Origin: Zobellella endophytica
GTDB lineage: Bacteria > Pseudomonadota > Gammaproteobacteria > Enterobacterales > Aeromonadaceae
DNA: 64,000 nt
Reading direction: 5' to 3'
Assembly: GCF_003012775.1 (NCBI RefSeq)
Contig: NZ_PXYG01000001.1
Location: 992,001 to 1,056,000, forward strand
Below are positions 34,988 through 43,393 of the stretch, one piece after another. Below the pieces are notes generated by a model that did no database searches, had not been told where the DNA came from, and saw only the letters and a list, made by a program, of their open reading frames with translations. The translations under genes and the position numbers were made by a program. Position 1 is the first letter of the stretch. Every line of letters starts with the position of its first letter.

Positions 34988-36427
34988 ATGTTAAGACGTA
35001 CCAAGATTGTCACCACCCTGGGTCCGGCCACCGATCGCGATAACAACCTGGAAGGGATTATCGCCGCCGGCGCCAACGTGGTGCGGATGAACTTTTCCCA
35101 CGGTACCCCGGAAGATCACATGACCCGCGCCAACCAGGTGCGGGAGATTGCCAAGAAACTGGGCAAGCACGTGGCCATCCTCGGTGACCTGCAGGGACCC
35201 AAGATCCGCGTCTCCACCTTCAAGGACGGCAAGATCCACCTTAATATCGGCGACAAGTTCGTGCTGGATGCGGATCTGCCGAAAGGCGCCGGTGACCAGC
35301 AGCAGGTCGGCATCGACTATAAAGAGCTGCCGCGCGACGTGAAGGACGGCGATATCCTGCTGCTCGACGACGGTCGAGTTCAGCTGCGGGTCGAGGGCGT
35401 GGAAGGCAACAAGGTATTGACCGAAGTTACCGTGGCCGGTCCCCTGTCCAACAACAAGGGCATCAACAAGAAAGGCGGTGGCCTGTCCGCCCCGGCGCTG
35501 ACCGAGAAAGACAAGGAAGACATCAAGACCGCCGCCAAGATCGGCGTCGACTACCTGGCCGTGTCCTTCCCGCGTACCGGTGAAGACATGCGCATCGCCC
35601 GCGAACTGGCCCGTGCCGCCGGCAGCAATGCCAAGCTGGTGGCCAAGGTGGAGCGCGCCGAAGCAGTGGCCACCGATGCCGCGATGGAAGACGTGATCCT
35701 GGCCTCCGACGTGGTGATGGTAGCCCGGGGCGACCTGGGTGTGGAAATCGGCGATCCCGAGCTGGTGGGCGTGCAGAAGAAGCTGATCCGCACCTCCCGC
35801 CGCCTGAACCGGGTGGTGATCACCGCCACCCAGATGATGGAGTCGATGATCACCGCGCCCCTGCCCACCCGGGCCGAGGTGATGGACGTGGCCAACGCCG
35901 TGCTCGACGGCACCGATGCGGTGATGCTCTCTGCCGAAACCGCAGCTGGCCAATTCCCGATTGAAACCGTGAAGGCGATGGCGGAAGTCTGCCTGGGCGC
36001 CGAGAAGCATCCCAGCGTCAATGTGTCCAACCACCGCATGAACTTCACCTTCACCTCGGTAGAAGAAACCGTGTCCATGTCCACCATGTACGCGGCCAAC
36101 CACCTGCAGGGCGTGAAGGCGATCGTCGCCCTGACCCAGTCCGGTACCACCCCGCTGCTGATGTCCCGCATCAGTTCCGGCCTGCCGATCTTTTCGCTGT
36201 CGCGGGAAGCCAAGACCCTGGCCTGGACCAACCTGTATCGTGGCGTGACCCCGGTCTACTTCAAGCCTGACGACAGCCTGAGCACCGCCGAAATCTGCCG
36301 CGAGGCGCTGAAGGTGCTCAAGCAGAGCGGTTACGTCAATACCGGCGATCTGGTCCTGCTCACCCACGGCGACATGATGGAAGTGGTCGGCAGCACCAAT
36401 ACCTGCAAGATCCTGACCGTGGAATAA
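34988..36427 (+). CDS. pykA: Pyruvate kinase (PykA type)
   Basis: A 479-residue pyruvate kinase converting phosphoenolpyruvate and ADP to pyruvate and ATP. Visible motifs include T-L-G-P-A-T near the N-terminus, G-D-L-Q-G-P-K-I-R and the active-site region A-R-G-D-L-G-V-E-I. Length and sequence match PykA (type II). ATG at 34988 has GGAG upstream. A leader of up to 250 bp separates it from the hexR terminator, leaving room for its own regulated promoter. Confidence 0.96.
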   Translation: MLRRTKIVTTLGPATDRDNNLEGIIAAGANVVRMNFSHGTPEDHMTRANQVREIAKKLGKHVAILGDLQGPKIRVSTFKDGKIHLNIGDKFVLDADLPKGAGDQQQVGIDYKELPRDVKDGDILLLDDGRVQLRVEGVEGNKVLTEVTVAGPLSNNKGINKKGGGLSAPALTEKDKEDIKTAAKIGVDYLAVSFPRTGEDMRIARELARAAGSNAKLVAKVERAEAVATDAAMEDVILASDVVMVARGDLGVEIGDPELVGVQKKLIRTSRRLNRVVITATQMMESMITAPLPTRAEVMDVANAVLDGTDAVMLSAETAAGQFPIETVKAMAEVCLGAEKHPSVNVSNHRMNFTFTSVEETVSMSTMYAANHLQGVKAIVALTQSGTTPLLMSRISSGLPIFSLSREAKTLAWTNLYRGVTPVYFKPDDSLSTAEICREALKVLKQSGYVNTGDLVLLTHGDMMEVVGSTNTCKILTVE

Positions 36428-36450
36428 GCGGCGGAAGCTGGAAGAAATAT

Positions 36451-36482
36451 AAAAAGGCCGGGCATTTGCCCGGCCTTTTCTG
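36451..36482 (+). terminator. pykA terminator
   Basis: Stem GGCCGGGC/GCCCGGCC is flanked by AAAAA and TTTTC and may act in both directions, since fadE converges here. Confidence 0.85.
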
Positions 36483-36500
36483 TTAATGACTGCCGGCGGC

Positions 36501-38765
36501 TCAGGCCGCGTCAGACTTTTTTGGCATTTCCCGGCTCAGTACCCCGGAAGCGAAACTGTCCACGGCGATAGCCTCGCGGCGCAGCTCTTCGGCCCGGGCC
36601 AGTCGCTGTGCCTCGGTGTCACTGATGATGCCCAGCTGCTTCGCCTGGGCCAGCATGGTGGCAATATCCTGCTTGCGCGGCAGCTTGCCGGCTTTCTGCG
36701 CCTCCAGCAACTTCTGCTCGATCCCCTGCACCGACACCATAGCCAGGAAGGCCGCCTCCACTTCACCCAGGCCCGGCTCGCTTTCCTTGGGCACATAGCA
36801 CAGCTGGGTCAGGCGATCGCGCACCCCACCCGGGGTCATCAGCCGCTTGCAAATGGCCTGGGCGTGCTGATCCAGGGGCTTGTGGTAGCGGTTACCCAGC
36901 GGGAAGATCAGCACCTTCAGCGCCACCGCTACGGCACGGTTGGGGAAGTTCTGGAAGAAGCCGTCCAGGGCCTCGCCGATCAGATGCAGGTTGCGGCCCA
37001 CCGCGTAGTGCACGAAGGGCAGTTCCTCGGCGAGGCGGCCGTTGTCTTCAAAGAACTTCAGGGTGGCAGAGGCCAGGTACAGGTGGCTCAGCACATCCCC
37101 CAGACGGGCCGAAATCATCTCCTTGCGCTTGAGGTCACCGCCCATGATCAGCATCGACATGTCGGCGCACAGGGCCAGGGCCTTGCTCATGCGAGTCAGT
37201 TGCCGGTAGTAGCGAGCGGTGGCGCCGGATACCGGGGCGCCGTTGAAGCGGGCACCGGTGAGCCCCTGCCAGAAGGCGCCGAACACGTTGCCGGCGGCGA
37301 AGCCGATGTGCTGGAACAGCAGCCGGTCGAACTGGTCCAGACCGGCCTGCTCATCCGGGTTGGCCGCCGCTTCCAGCTCCTTCAGCACGAAGGGATGGCA
37401 GCGGGTGGCGCCCTGGCCGAAGATCATCAGGTTGCGGGTGAGGATATTGGCCCCTTCCACGGTGATCGCCACCGGAATGCCCATGTAGTTGTGGGCCAGG
37501 TAGTTCTTGGGCCCCATCTGGATGGCCTTGCCCGCGTGCACGTCCATGGCGTCGTCCATGGCGGTTCGGGCCATCTCGGTCATATGGTATTTGGAGATGG
37601 CGGTGACGATGGCCGGGCTCTCCTTCAGATCCAGGCCACGGGTGGTCAGCCGGCGCGTCGCCTCCAACTGGTAGGTGAGCCCGCCGATACGGGCCAGGGC
37701 TTCCTGTACCCCCTCGAACTTGCCGATGGACAGGCCGAACTGCTTGCGCACATAGGCGTAGGCGCTGGTGCTCTGTACCGCCAGGTGACCGCTGGCGGTG
37801 CCCAACGCCGGTAGGGAGATGCCGCGACCGGCAGACAGGCATTCCACCAGCATGCGCCAGCCACGACCAGCATAGCCGGGACCACCGATGATCCAGTCGA
37901 TGGGGATGAACACGTCCTCGCCCCGAGTAGTGCCGTTCAAGAACGCCAACCCCATGGGGAAGTGGCGGTCGCCTATCTCTACCCCCTTGTGGCTGGTGGG
38001 GATCAGGGCACAGGTGATGCCAATATCCTTGTTGTCACCCATCAAGCCGTCGGGATCATAAAGTTTGAACGCCAGCCCTAGCACGGTGGCGCGCGGCGCC
38101 AAGGTGATGTAGCGCTTGTCCCAGTTGAGGCGGATGCCCAGTATTTCTTCGCCGTGGTACTCGCCCCTGCACACCACACCGGTGTCGGGGATGGCGCCGG
38201 CATCGGAGCCGGCTTCCGGCCCGGTGAGGGCGAAACAGGGCACCTCGGTTCCCCTGGCCAGCCCTGGCAGCCAGCGATCCTTCTGCTCCGGGGTGCCGTA
38301 GTGCATCAGCAACTCACCCGGCCCCAGGGAGTTCGGCACCATGACGGTGACGGCGGCGCTGATGCTGCGTGTGGCGAGCCTGGCCACTATGGTGGAGTTG
38401 GCGTAGGCGGAAAAGTCCCGGCCGCCGTAAGACTTGGGGATGATCAGCGAGAAGAAGCCTTCCTTCTTGATATAGTCCCATACCGGTTCGGGCAGTTCGC
38501 GCTCGTCGTTGACGATATGATGATCGTCCAGCATTGCGAGCAGGGTTTCCACCTGGTTGTCGAGAAAGTGCTGCTCTTCATCGGTCAGGTGGGAGGGACC
38601 GTAAGCCATCAGTTTGGACCAGTCGGGTTTACCGCAGAACAGCTCGCCGTCCCACCACACCGAGCCGGCTTCCATCGCCTCACGCTCGGTAGCCGACAGC
38701 GGCGGCAATATCTTCTTGAAGGTGGCAAAGGCCGGGCCACTGATCCATTTCTTGCGTAAACTCAT
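36501..38765 (-). CDS. fadE: Acyl-CoA dehydrogenase FadE
   Basis: A 754-residue protein of the long FadE class, which introduces the first double bond in fatty acid beta-oxidation with FAD. The N-terminus (W-I-S-G-P-A-F, L-P-P-L-S-A-T-E-R-E-A, W-W-D-G-E-L-F) matches enterobacterial FadE after its membrane anchor. That N-terminal anchor is absent here. ATG at 38765 has AAGGAG upstream. It follows a PsrA-like regulator gene by 31 bp in the same direction, probably as one operon. Confidence 0.95.
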   Translation of the reverse strand: MSLRKKWISGPAFATFKKILPPLSATEREAMEAGSVWWDGELFCGKPDWSKLMAYGPSHLTDEEQHFLDNQVETLLAMLDDHHIVNDERELPEPVWDYIKKEGFFSLIIPKSYGGRDFSAYANSTIVARLATRSISAAVTVMVPNSLGPGELLMHYGTPEQKDRWLPGLARGTEVPCFALTGPEAGSDAGAIPDTGVVCRGEYHGEEILGIRLNWDKRYITLAPRATVLGLAFKLYDPDGLMGDNKDIGITCALIPTSHKGVEIGDRHFPMGLAFLNGTTRGEDVFIPIDWIIGGPGYAGRGWRMLVECLSAGRGISLPALGTASGHLAVQSTSAYAYVRKQFGLSIGKFEGVQEALARIGGLTYQLEATRRLTTRGLDLKESPAIVTAISKYHMTEMARTAMDDAMDVHAGKAIQMGPKNYLAHNYMGIPVAITVEGANILTRNLMIFGQGATRCHPFVLKELEAAANPDEQAGLDQFDRLLFQHIGFAAGNVFGAFWQGLTGARFNGAPVSGATARYYRQLTRMSKALALCADMSMLIMGGDLKRKEMISARLGDVLSHLYLASATLKFFEDNGRLAEELPFVHYAVGRNLHLIGEALDGFFQNFPNRAVAVALKVLIFPLGNRYHKPLDQHAQAICKRLMTPGGVRDRLTQLCYVPKESEPGLGEVEAAFLAMVSVQGIEQKLLEAQKAGKLPRKQDIATMLAQAKQLGIISDTEAQRLARAEELRREAIAVDSFASGVLSREMPKKSDAA

Positions 38766-38796
38766 GATCCCTCTCCTTAGTAACCGGGATGACAAT

Positions 38797-39426
38797 TCAA
38801 CAGGGCTTGGCGCCGACGCCACTGGCCAGGTAAGGGATCACCTTACGCACCAGCCCTTCCACATCTATCTCTTCGTTGAAATCGGTACGGGCGATGTCCC
38901 GCAACGCCTCGCTGGAGGCCATGGTGAACACCACGGTGCCCAGGGTGAAATGCAGCCGCCAGAACACGTCGGCGGAAGACAGTTCGGGTGCCGCCTTGTG
39001 GATGGCCAGGGTGAAGTGCTCCAGCACCTCGCCGTAATGATTGACGATAAACCAACGCAGGAAGCCCTGGTTGTCGATATAGCCCCGCCCCAGCAGTTGC
39101 AGGAAAATCTCGGGCCCGCGCCGCTTGATCCTGCTCAGCGCCATCAGCGGCGCCACAAAACAGTCGAATACCTGATGCAGGGTGATCGCCGGCTCCGCCA
39201 GCAGGCGCTTGAGCGCCTCGTCGGTACCCGGCATGAAGAGCGACAGGTAACGGTCCATCACCGCCTTGATCAGATCCTTCTTGGAGCCGAAGTGATAATT
39301 GACCGACGCCAGGTTGACGTCGGCCGCACTGGTGATCAGCCTGAGCGAGGTTTCGCTGAAGCCCTGCTCGGCAAAGAGCACCTCGGCGGCATCGAGTATC
39401 TTCTGCTTGGTATCTTTCTTGCTCAC
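38797..39426 (-). CDS. TetR-family regulator, PsrA-like
   Basis: A 209-residue TetR protein with an N-terminal helix-turn-helix (S-L-R-L-I-T-S-A-A-D-V-N-L-A-S-V-N-Y-H-F near residue 28) close to PsrA, the fatty-acid-responsive regulator of pseudomonads and Shewanella. A palindrome AAAC-N4-GTTT at 39443-39454, 17 bp before the start, matches the PsrA box and suggests autoregulation. Its position next to fadE supports a fatty acid role. Confidence 0.85.
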   Translation of the reverse strand: MSKKDTKQKILDAAEVLFAEQGFSETSLRLITSAADVNLASVNYHFGSKKDLIKAVMDRYLSLFMPGTDEALKRLLAEPAITLHQVFDCFVAPLMALSRIKRRGPEIFLQLLGRGYIDNQGFLRWFIVNHYGEVLEHFTLAIHKAAPELSSADVFWRLHFTLGTVVFTMASSEALRDIARTDFNEEIDVEGLVRKVIPYLASGVGAKPC

Positions 39427-39442
39427 TGAGCACCTCGAAATA

Positions 39443-39454
39443 AAACAACTGTTT
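39443..39454 (-). promoter_or_regulatory. PsrA-type operator
   Basis: AAACAACTGTTT fits the reported PsrA pattern (G/C)AAAC-N2-4-GTTT(G/C) in its core. It lies just before the PsrA-like gene and fadE. Confidence 0.5.
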
Positions 39455-39593
39455 AAAATTTACGTTTCACTGCAGGTTGCTGTCAAGTTAAAAACGCATC
39501 GAAAATTTTTTACGTCCGGCCACACATTTTGCGGGAACCTTCTGCTTGATCCCCGCCCTAATGTAATGCCACTGCAATTAAGCACTAAGTCTT

Positions 39594-39619
39594 TGCCCAG
39601 CTCCGCTGGGCATTTTTTT
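39594..39619 (+). terminator. Orphan strong terminator upstream of ybaM
   Basis: Stem GCCCAGC/GCTGGGC (39595-39601 with 39605-39611) is followed by A and seven T residues on the plus strand. No plus-strand gene ends upstream; the neighbour on that side is the leftward PsrA-like gene. Confidence 0.8.
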
Positions 39620-39666
39620 GGGTAAAATGTGGTAATGAGTCCGGCTTGAACAGGATGGAGCGCATT

Positions 39667-39828
39667 ATGACCTTGGCCGATGCCCCGGCAGAAGTCCAAT
39701 TGGCGGTGGATTTGATTGAACTGCTGGAAGTGAATCAGGTAGATCCCGAGCTGGCATTGGCGGCGCTGGCCATCGTCACCCGGGATTTCGAACGTAAACT
39801 GGCACAGTTCAGCGACGGCGAAGAGTAG
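39667..39828 (+). CDS. ybaM: YbaM-like protein (DUF2496)
   Basis: A 53-residue protein matching E. coli YbaM (A-P-x-x-V-x-L-A-V-D-L-I-x-L-L-E near the start, R-D-F/Y-E-x-K-L near the end). Function unknown. ATG at 39667 has GGAG seven bases upstream; ATG at 39655 is possible. The gene lies just after an orphan terminator, so its expression may depend on antitermination or on a promoter between 39620 and 39660. Confidence 0.85.
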   Translation: MTLADAPAEVQLAVDLIELLEVNQVDPELALAALAIVTRDFERKLAQFSDGEE

Positions 39829-39898
39829 CCTCTTCCTGGTGTTACGCCGTTCCCGCGCCTCCCGGCACGCCAGGTTTCCCTTCCCGATCGGGCTGGCG

Positions 39899-39936
39899 CA
39901 TCGGTGCGCCGGAGGATATGCTCTGGTGCACCGATG
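39899..39936 (+). promoter_or_regulatory. Hairpin sequestering a start codon
   Basis: CATCGGTGC (39899-39907) pairs perfectly with GCACCGATG (39928-39936), which contains the likely ATG of the AI-2E-family gene. GGAGG (39911-39915) lies in the loop. The arrangement could limit translation. Confidence 0.4.
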
Positions 39937-41016
39937 TTCGTCGAGTCCGCCATGTTCAAGACCTTGCCCGATAACCTGATTTCCCGCTGGCTGCTGATTT
40001 TCCTGCTGCTGGTGGCCATTTACTTTTTCCACGACTTTCTGGTGCCGGTGCTGGGGGCCCTGATCATCGGCTTTGCCAGCTGGCCTCTCTACCGCCGGCT
40101 CCGTTCCCTGTGCCGGAACAAGGACATGCTGGCGGCCAGCCTCGCCGTGATGCTGGTGATGCTGGTCCTGGTGGTGCCGCTGTCCCTGACCTTTGCCTAC
40201 GCCTTCGGGGAGATCAAGGGCTGGATTGAGCTGCTGATCGAGGTCAATCGCCAGGGCGCGGACATGCCCGAGTGGATCCGGGCCTTGCCCGCCCTGGGTA
40301 CCTGGCTGACGCCCTATTGGGAACAGTATGTGGCCGAGCCCCAGGCCCTCAGCGAACTGGTACACCTGCTCAGCGGCGAGCAGCTCGGCAACATCTACCG
40401 CTGGATGCTGGCCCTGGGCAGCCGGGCCTTTCATCTGTTCCTGATCCTGGTATTCATGCTGATCACCCTGTTCTTCGTGTACAAGGACGGGGCCCTGCTG
40501 GCCCGCCAGCTCGACCGGGTGGGCGAATCGGTGCTGGCCGGGCACTGGGCCCGTTTTTCCCGCATGGTGCCGGCCACCGTCAGTTCCACCGTCACCGGCA
40601 TGGGGCTGATCGCCCTGGGCGAAGGGGTGGTGCTCGGCATCGCCTACGCCGTGGCCGGGGTCCCTTCGCCGGTGGCGCTGGGCGTGCTCACCGGCTTTAT
40701 GGCGCTGATCCCCGGCGGCGCCCCGCTCTCCTTCACCCTGGTTTCCCTCTACCTGGCAGGCTCCGGCAACATGGTGGCGGCGGTGGGGCTGTTCCTGTGG
40801 GGGGCGGTGGAATTGTTCATCGTGGACAAGACCATCCGCCCCCGGCTGGTGGGCGGCCCCATCAAGCTGCCGTTCCTGCCGACCTTTTTCGGCCTGGTCG
40901 GCGGAGTGACCACCATGGGCATCGTCGGCCTGTTCGTGGGGCCGGTGCTGATGGCGCTGCTGGTGGCCATCTGGCGGGAATGGCTGCACAGCCTGGCACC
41001 GGCCGCGCAGGAATAA
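39934..41016 (+). CDS. AI-2E family transporter (UPF0118)
   Basis: A 360-residue inner-membrane protein with about seven hydrophobic segments and the family stretches F-F-H-D-F-L-V-P-V near the N-terminus and L-P-F-L-P-T-F-F-G-L-V-G-G near residue 310. Members have been linked to autoinducer-2 export or sodium/proton exchange; the substrate here is unknown. The start is uncertain (39934 or 39952). The first is caught in a hairpin. Confidence 0.82.
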   Translation: MFVESAMFKTLPDNLISRWLLIFLLLVAIYFFHDFLVPVLGALIIGFASWPLYRRLRSLCRNKDMLAASLAVMLVMLVLVVPLSLTFAYAFGEIKGWIELLIEVNRQGADMPEWIRALPALGTWLTPYWEQYVAEPQALSELVHLLSGEQLGNIYRWMLALGSRAFHLFLILVFMLITLFFVYKDGALLARQLDRVGESVLAGHWARFSRMVPATVSSTVTGMGLIALGEGVVLGIAYAVAGVPSPVALGVLTGFMALIPGGAPLSFTLVSLYLAGSGNMVAAVGLFLWGAVELFIVDKTIRPRLVGGPIKLPFLPTFFGLVGGVTTMGIVGLFVGPVLMALLVAIWREWLHSLAPAAQE

Positions 41017-41047
41017 AAAAAGCGTACCGCCGAGGCGGTACGCTTTC
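41014..41047 (-). terminator. speA terminator, possibly bidirectional
   Basis: An 11-bp perfect stem (41021-41031 with 41034-41044) is followed by seven T residues on the minus strand and TTT on the plus strand. Confidence 0.88.
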
Positions 41048-41072
41048 GGGAACACGGCGGGCCGGTCCCGGG

Positions 41073-42977
41073 TTACAGTTCGTCTTCCAGATAGGCGTAA
41101 CCTTCCAGCCCGGCGGACAGCTCCTTCAGCAACATGGCGCGGGTCTCCTCGTCCAGATCCGGGTGACTGGCCTGCAGCTCGTACTGGGCGTTGATCACAC
41201 TGGGATCGATGTCCACATAGCGCAACAGCTCGGCCACGTTGCTGCCGGCCTTGATGTTATTGATCTGCACCTGGCCCTGCTCGTCCAGCACCACCTCGGC
41301 GCTGTGGGTATCCCCGAACAGGTTGTGCATGTCACCCAGGATCTCCTGGTAAGCCCCCACCAGGAAGAAGCCCAGGTACTGGGGCTGGCCGGGCACGAAC
41401 TCCGGCATCGGCAGCGTGGTTTCCACCCCCTGGCCGTCTACATACTGATCGATGGCACCGTCGGAATCGCAGGTGATGTCCAGGATCACCGCCCGGCGGG
41501 TCGGTGGCCGGTCGAGGCCGTCCAGCGGCAGCACCGGGAAGATCTGATCGATACCCCAGGCATCGGGCAGGGACTGGAACAGGGAGAAGTTGACGAAGCA
41601 CTTGTCCGCCAGTTTCTCGTTCAGTTCGTCCATGATGGGTCTGTGCGCCCGGTTGACCGAGTCCAGCCTGGCCTTGATGCCGAGGCAGATATTGAGGTGC
41701 ACCTCTTCCGCCCAGGCCCTGTCCTGCAGGCTCATCAGGCCCATGTTGTACTGCTCGTGCACGTCGGCCAGCTCGGCCACGGTGTCGTGGTAAATCTCGA
41801 GCAGGGGCGGATCGTCCCGGCACAGATCTTCCCAGGTTTCCCACATGTTCTGCAGCAGGAAGGGGGCATCGTCCGCCGGCGCCGCCGGCTGGGTCGGGGT
41901 GGCCGACTCGATGCTGATCACATTGGCCACCAGCAGGGCGTGGTGGGCGGTAATGGCCCGGCCCGATTCGCTGATGATACGAGGGTACGGCAGGTCGAAC
42001 TCACGGCAGACGTTACCGATGCCCCACACCACGTTGTTGGCGTATTCGCGTAGGTTGTAGTTGGCGGAACAGTAGCTCTGGGAGCGGGTCCCTTCGTAGT
42101 CCACCCCCAGGCCGCCACCCACGTCGACGATATCCACCGGCACATCCAGCCGGCGCAGCTCGGCGTAGAAGCGGCCACATTCGCGGATACCCTTCTGGAT
42201 ATCGCGGATATTGGCGATCTGCGAGCCCAGGTGGAAGTGCAGCAGTTGCAGCCAGTCGATACAACCGGCGGCCTTCAGCTGGTTGACCAGGGCCAGTACC
42301 TGGGAGGCGCTCAGGCCGAACTTGGACTTCTCGCCGCCGCTGGACTGCCACTTACCGGCGCCCTGGGACGCCAGCCGCGCCCGCACGCCCAGACGCGGCG
42401 TCACATTGATGCGCCTGGCTTCCTCCATCACCAGGGCCAGCTCGGACAGCTTCTCGATCACGATATAGACCTGGTGGCCCATCTTGGTGCCGAGCAGCGC
42501 CAGGCGCACGTATTCCTTGTCCTTGTAACCGTTGCACACGATCACCGACTCGGTTTCGTGGGTATGAGCCAGCACCGCCAGCAGCTCGGGCTTGGAGCCG
42601 GCTTCCAGGCCCAGCCGGGGCTTGTCCTTGTAGGCCTTGGTGACCGCGTCCAGCACGCCTCGCTGCTGGTTGACCTTGATCGGGTAGACGGTCAGGTAGT
42701 CGCCCTCGTAGCCATAGTCCTCGATGGCGCCGTTGAAGGCATTGAACAGGGCGTCGATCCGGCTCTTGATGATATCGGGAAAGCGCAGCAGCACCGGCGC
42801 GGCATAGCCTTCGGCCTTGAGCTGTTCGACCACCTCGGACAGCACCACTTTCGCCTCGGGCCGTGTCTTGTCGGGGGTGACAACGACCCGTCCCTGGTCG
42901 TCCAGATGAAAGAAACCCGCGCCCCAGTAAGGCAGGTTGTAAACCTTGAGCGCATCGTTTGCGGACCATTCAGCCAT
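41073..42977 (-). CDS. speA: Biosynthetic arginine decarboxylase
   Basis: A 634-residue PLP enzyme converting arginine to agmatine. The PLP lysine motif Y-P-I-K-V-N-Q and the glycine-rich V-G-G-G-L-G-V-D-Y-E-G stretch are conserved, as is the C-terminal Y-L-E-D-E. The N-terminus is shorter than E. coli SpeA and begins near A-L-K-V-Y-N-L-P-Y-W-G. ATG at 42977 was chosen; ATG at 42992 is also possible. Agmatine would be used by aguA and aguB at 25-27 kb; no speB is seen here. Confidence 0.96.
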   Translation of the reverse strand: MAEWSANDALKVYNLPYWGAGFFHLDDQGRVVVTPDKTRPEAKVVLSEVVEQLKAEGYAAPVLLRFPDIIKSRIDALFNAFNGAIEDYGYEGDYLTVYPIKVNQQRGVLDAVTKAYKDKPRLGLEAGSKPELLAVLAHTHETESVIVCNGYKDKEYVRLALLGTKMGHQVYIVIEKLSELALVMEEARRINVTPRLGVRARLASQGAGKWQSSGGEKSKFGLSASQVLALVNQLKAAGCIDWLQLLHFHLGSQIANIRDIQKGIRECGRFYAELRRLDVPVDIVDVGGGLGVDYEGTRSQSYCSANYNLREYANNVVWGIGNVCREFDLPYPRIISESGRAITAHHALLVANVISIESATPTQPAAPADDAPFLLQNMWETWEDLCRDDPPLLEIYHDTVAELADVHEQYNMGLMSLQDRAWAEEVHLNICLGIKARLDSVNRAHRPIMDELNEKLADKCFVNFSLFQSLPDAWGIDQIFPVLPLDGLDRPPTRRAVILDITCDSDGAIDQYVDGQGVETTLPMPEFVPGQPQYLGFFLVGAYQEILGDMHNLFGDTHSAEVVLDEQGQVQINNIKAGSNVAELLRYVDIDPSVINAQYELQASHPDLDEETRAMLLKELSAGLEGYAYLEDEL

Positions 42978-43393
42978 ATTCTTTGTCCCCATCTATCGTG
43001 TAAGGGCCATAGAAGATCCGGGCCTCGGCAGGCCCGGTACGATAATTGTTTGACGCCTCGATGGTATCGAGAACCCGTTGCCCGGGGCAAATGTAACGAA
43101 GCTCGTTCGGTTTTATAGTAACGGGTTTTACTGCCATTGCCCCCGAAAGCCATCATGAAAATCGGGGCAGGCGAGTGTACACAGAGACATTCGCCATGAC
43201 CAGCGCATGGCGGCAGCAGACTGCAATTTTATTGCGCGGCCGGGGACTCCGGTGCCGACCCGGGATATGCGGGAAGCAGGCTTGCCGGCACCGGTGCTCA
43301 TGCCGCTACCTGTCATTGAATCATCACGGTGGCGCAACGCCATCGTCATCGGTTCCCGCTAGCCTGAGCCCCAATGCAAGGGAGGAACCCGCT
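42978..43393. promoter_or_regulatory. Divergent intergenic region speA/olsF-like gene
   Basis: A 416-bp gap. TATAAA near 43117 on the minus strand may be a -10 element for speA. Open frames here are not supported by ribosome binding sites or similarity, and I see no other structured element. Confidence 0.35.

Noticed and set aside
43175-43393. Upstream extension of the OlsF-like gene
   Set aside because: The strong GGAGGA site and the family start are at 43394; the extension has no similarity to the family.
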